Assembly: GCA_021107755.1 (NCBI GenBank)
Contig: JAIOSF010000025.1
Span: 1-64,000 of the forward strand
From: Arcobacteraceae bacterium
GTDB lineage: Bacteria > Campylobacterota > Campylobacteria > Campylobacterales > Arcobacteraceae
DNA: 64,000 nt
Direction: 5' to 3'
Shown in pieces: positions 62,296 through 64,000 of the stretch (positions are counted from its first letter, which is position 1; the number at the start of each line of letters is the position of its first letter). The position numbers were made by a program, and so were the translations under genes. The notes beneath the pieces are model-generated. The model worked only from the letters and a program-made list of their open reading frames with translations, had not been told where the DNA came from and made no database searches.

Positions 62296-63717
62296 ATGAG
62301 AAAAACAAAGATTGTAGTAACACTAGGGCCAGCAACAGATAGTTTGAAAATGATAGAAAAACTTATCAAAAAAGGGGTGAATGTATTTAGACTTAATTTT
62401 TCACATGCCACCCATGAATACCATCAAGAAGTTGCAAAAAGGATACGAAAAGCATCACAAAATGTAAATAAAGAGGTAGCTATCCTACAAGATATTGCAG
62501 GTCCAAAAATACGAATATCTCATTTAAAAAAACCAATAGAATTAAAAGCAGGAGATATTCTCACCCTTACGAAAGATAAAGTAGATGAAGATAAAAAAAT
62601 AGTAAGTTTGAGTTACCCTATTATTATAGATAGCCTTAAAGTTGGAGAACCAGTATATTTTTCAGATGGAACAATAAGAGCTAAAGTGGTAGAAAAAAAT
62701 CCAGATGAGGTTAAATGTGAAATAATAGTAGCGCAAACACTCCAATCAAAAAAAGGGATGAATCTTCCTAAATCAAAACTGGCTATCAAATCAATCACAC
62801 AAAAAGATAAAGAGGATTTAGCATTTGGTGCAAAGATTGGAGTTGATATAGTGGCATTATCCTTTGTAAGTAACAAAGAGGATATACAAGATGCAAAAGA
62901 TATTTTAGAACAACATAATTCTAACCCACTTATTTTTGCAAAAATAGAGAAAAAAGAGGCTATAGAAAATATTAAATCTATTTTAAAAGCAGCTGATGGA
63001 ATTATGGTAGCAAGAGGTGATTTAGGGGTAGAGTTAGGATTGAAAAAAGTTCCACTTATCCAAAAGAAAATTATAGCTCTTGCTTTAAAAATGGGAAAAC
63101 CAACTATAACAGCAACACAAATGTTAACTTCAATGATAAATTCGCACTACCCAACAAGAGCTGAGATATCTGATGTGGCAAATGCTGTTTTAGATGGAAG
63201 TGATGCTGTTATGTTAAGTGATGAAACAACGATAGGAAAATACCCTTTAAGTGCGGTAGAAGTTTTAAATGAAACAATAATAGAAACAGAAAAAGCATAT
63301 CCTTACTTTCAAGATACAGACCATGTCTCTTCAGATGATTCAATAGCAGCTGCAGTTACAACACTAGCAAAAAACATCAAACCAGATGCACTTATAGCTT
63401 TTACACGAGCTGGAAGAAGTGCTATATCTATGGCAAAATTTAGACCAAAAGCAAAAATTCTAGTAAGTAGTTATGATTTAAAAACTTTACGAAAACTCCA
63501 AGTTGTATGGGGAATAGAGGGTATTTATCTTTCCCATAAACTTAACGATGCAGATGAGTTAATAAAAAGTTTTTTAACTTGGGCATTGAAGAAAAAACAC
63601 ATTAACAAAAATAAAAAATATGTACTTACAATCGGTTCACCTATCAATGTAAAACATTCAACAAATGATATAAGAATTTTAGAAAAAGAGAGTATGGAAT
63701 ATATTCTAGCAAAGTAG
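62296..63717 (+). CDS. pyk: Pyruvate kinase
   Basis: A 473-aa pyruvate kinase with full domain order: KIVVTLGPA at the start, RLNFSHA near residue 33, DIAGPKIR near 67, FAKIEKKEA near 215, ARGDLGVELG near 238, ATQMLTSM near 274 and MLSDETTIG near 312, then the C-terminal domain with FTRAGRSA near 375. It makes pyruvate and ATP. It is the last gene of the fba-eno-pyk operon, 12 bp after eno. Confidence 0.95.
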   Translation: MRKTKIVVTLGPATDSLKMIEKLIKKGVNVFRLNFSHATHEYHQEVAKRIRKASQNVNKEVAILQDIAGPKIRISHLKKPIELKAGDILTLTKDKVDEDKKIVSLSYPIIIDSLKVGEPVYFSDGTIRAKVVEKNPDEVKCEIIVAQTLQSKKGMNLPKSKLAIKSITQKDKEDLAFGAKIGVDIVALSFVSNKEDIQDAKDILEQHNSNPLIFAKIEKKEAIENIKSILKAADGIMVARGDLGVELGLKKVPLIQKKIIALALKMGKPTITATQMLTSMINSHYPTRAEISDVANAVLDGSDAVMLSDETTIGKYPLSAVEVLNETIIETEKAYPYFQDTDHVSSDDSIAAAVTTLAKNIKPDALIAFTRAGRSAISMAKFRPKAKILVSSYDLKTLRKLQVVWGIEGIYLSHKLNDADELIKSFLTWALKKKHINKNKKYVLTIGSPINVKHSTNDIRILEKESMEYILAK

Positions 63718-63783
63718 CAGTTTTAAAAAATAATAAGTTTTTTTCCAGTATGATAAATTATAATTTTATTTGAGGAGTAATTG

Positions 63784-64000
63784 ATGAAAAAAATAGTAGT
63801 AGGGGTATTAGTTGTTACAGCTTTGGCATTTGCCAACCAAAATGTGAAAGAGACTGCAAAAAAAAGTATGATGATGTTAGGTTCAACTTTAAAAGGTGAA
63901 CTCAAAGCTAAGTTTAAAGAAGATCCATCTGGAATGGCTGCGATTGATTATTGTTCAAATCAAGCACAAACTATTACTGATGAGGTAAATGCAAAGTTAG
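63784..64000 (+). CDS. Secreted DUF3365-like (heme-binding Tll0287-type) protein, partial
   Basis: The first 72 residues of a protein that runs past the window edge. An N-terminal signal peptide (Lys pair, hydrophobic stretch, cleavage near AFA) is followed by a helical region and IDYCSNQAQTITDEV, which resembles the Cys-containing helix of DUF3365 proteins. GAGGAG precedes the ATG at 63784. There is a TATAAT upstream but no Pho-box-like half-site. Confidence 0.6.
   Translation, partial: MKKIVVGVLVVTALAFANQNVKETAKKSMMMLGSTLKGELKAKFKEDPSGMAAIDYCSNQAQTITDEVNAKL

Noticed and set aside
1-64000. CRISPR arrays, tRNA and rRNA genes
   Set aside because: No regularly spaced repeats and no GC-rich cloverleaf-like stretch were seen by eye; a tRNAscan or CRISPR search would settle it.

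Overview
The window is AT-rich and its proteins look like those of a Campylobacterota (epsilonproteobacterial) bacterium, most likely Arcobacter-like and aquatic. Pointers are a Cj0069-family ATP-grasp protein, the codon use and the small-gene style. This is inference; there is no rRNA in the window. I saw no tRNA or CRISPR array.

Layout. (1) 1-3.7 kb: accessory end with a possible transposase tail, two small ORFs (one an XRE-type regulator) and a DSR2-like defence sirtuin. (2) 3.8-11.6 kb, minus strand: PhoH and three operon partners, a two-domain OlsF-like ornithine-lipid acyltransferase, an EAL-CBS-GGDEF protein and a type II NADH dehydrogenase-like flavoprotein. (3) 11.7-24.4 kb, minus strand: a complete C-P lyase operon, phnF-C-D-E-G-H-I-J-K-L-M, hexapeptide transferase, phnN, EEP-family hydrolase, MFS transporter, phnP. 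(4) 24.5-31.4 kb: a divergent aldo/keto reductase, a small HTH-like protein, a Lys/Ala-rich histone H1-like protein, a secreted di-heme cytochrome c, a PhoX-family lipoprotein and an SLC13-type transporter. (5) 31.5-63.7 kb: a glycogen and glycolysis island with a GT35-like phosphorylase, PGK, MgtE, DUF4912, three GH57 enzymes, PFOR with a DHOD-like partner, ROK glucokinase, glycogen synthase, GalT-like protein, nucleotidyltransferase-PMM, two pyruvate kinases, ATP-type PFK, GAPDH, class II aldolase and enolase. It is interrupted at 38.0-41.2 kb by a defence insert: an AAA-DUF4435 protein, an Abi_2 pseudogene and a RelBE-like toxin-antitoxin pair. (6) The window ends inside a DUF3365-like secreted protein.

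The most striking signal is not a gene. Thirteen promoters share one architecture: two 6-bp half-sites close to TGTAAT at exactly 11-bp period, then exactly 10 bp, then a sigma-70 -10 hexamer. This is the geometry of a PhoB-type Pho box (E. coli half-site TGTCAT). The sites precede the phosphorus-scavenging genes (phn, phoX, olsF, the phoH operon) and also every transcription unit of the glycogen/glycolysis island. The operon carrying phoH has four tandem half-sites. I infer one phosphate-starvation regulon that joins phosphonate use, phosphorus-free lipid synthesis and a dedicated glycogen-to-pyruvate-to-acetyl-CoA route. The defence genes, the SLC13 gene and the histone-like gene lack the motif.

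Other points: the glucan phosphorylase has Ser where the PLP-binding Lys should be; the PMM half of the nucleotidyltransferase lacks the metal-binding loop; the intergenic gaps on both sides of phnD carry strong hairpins; and a PhnF/HutC-type operator sits between the divergent phn and aldo/keto reductase promoters.
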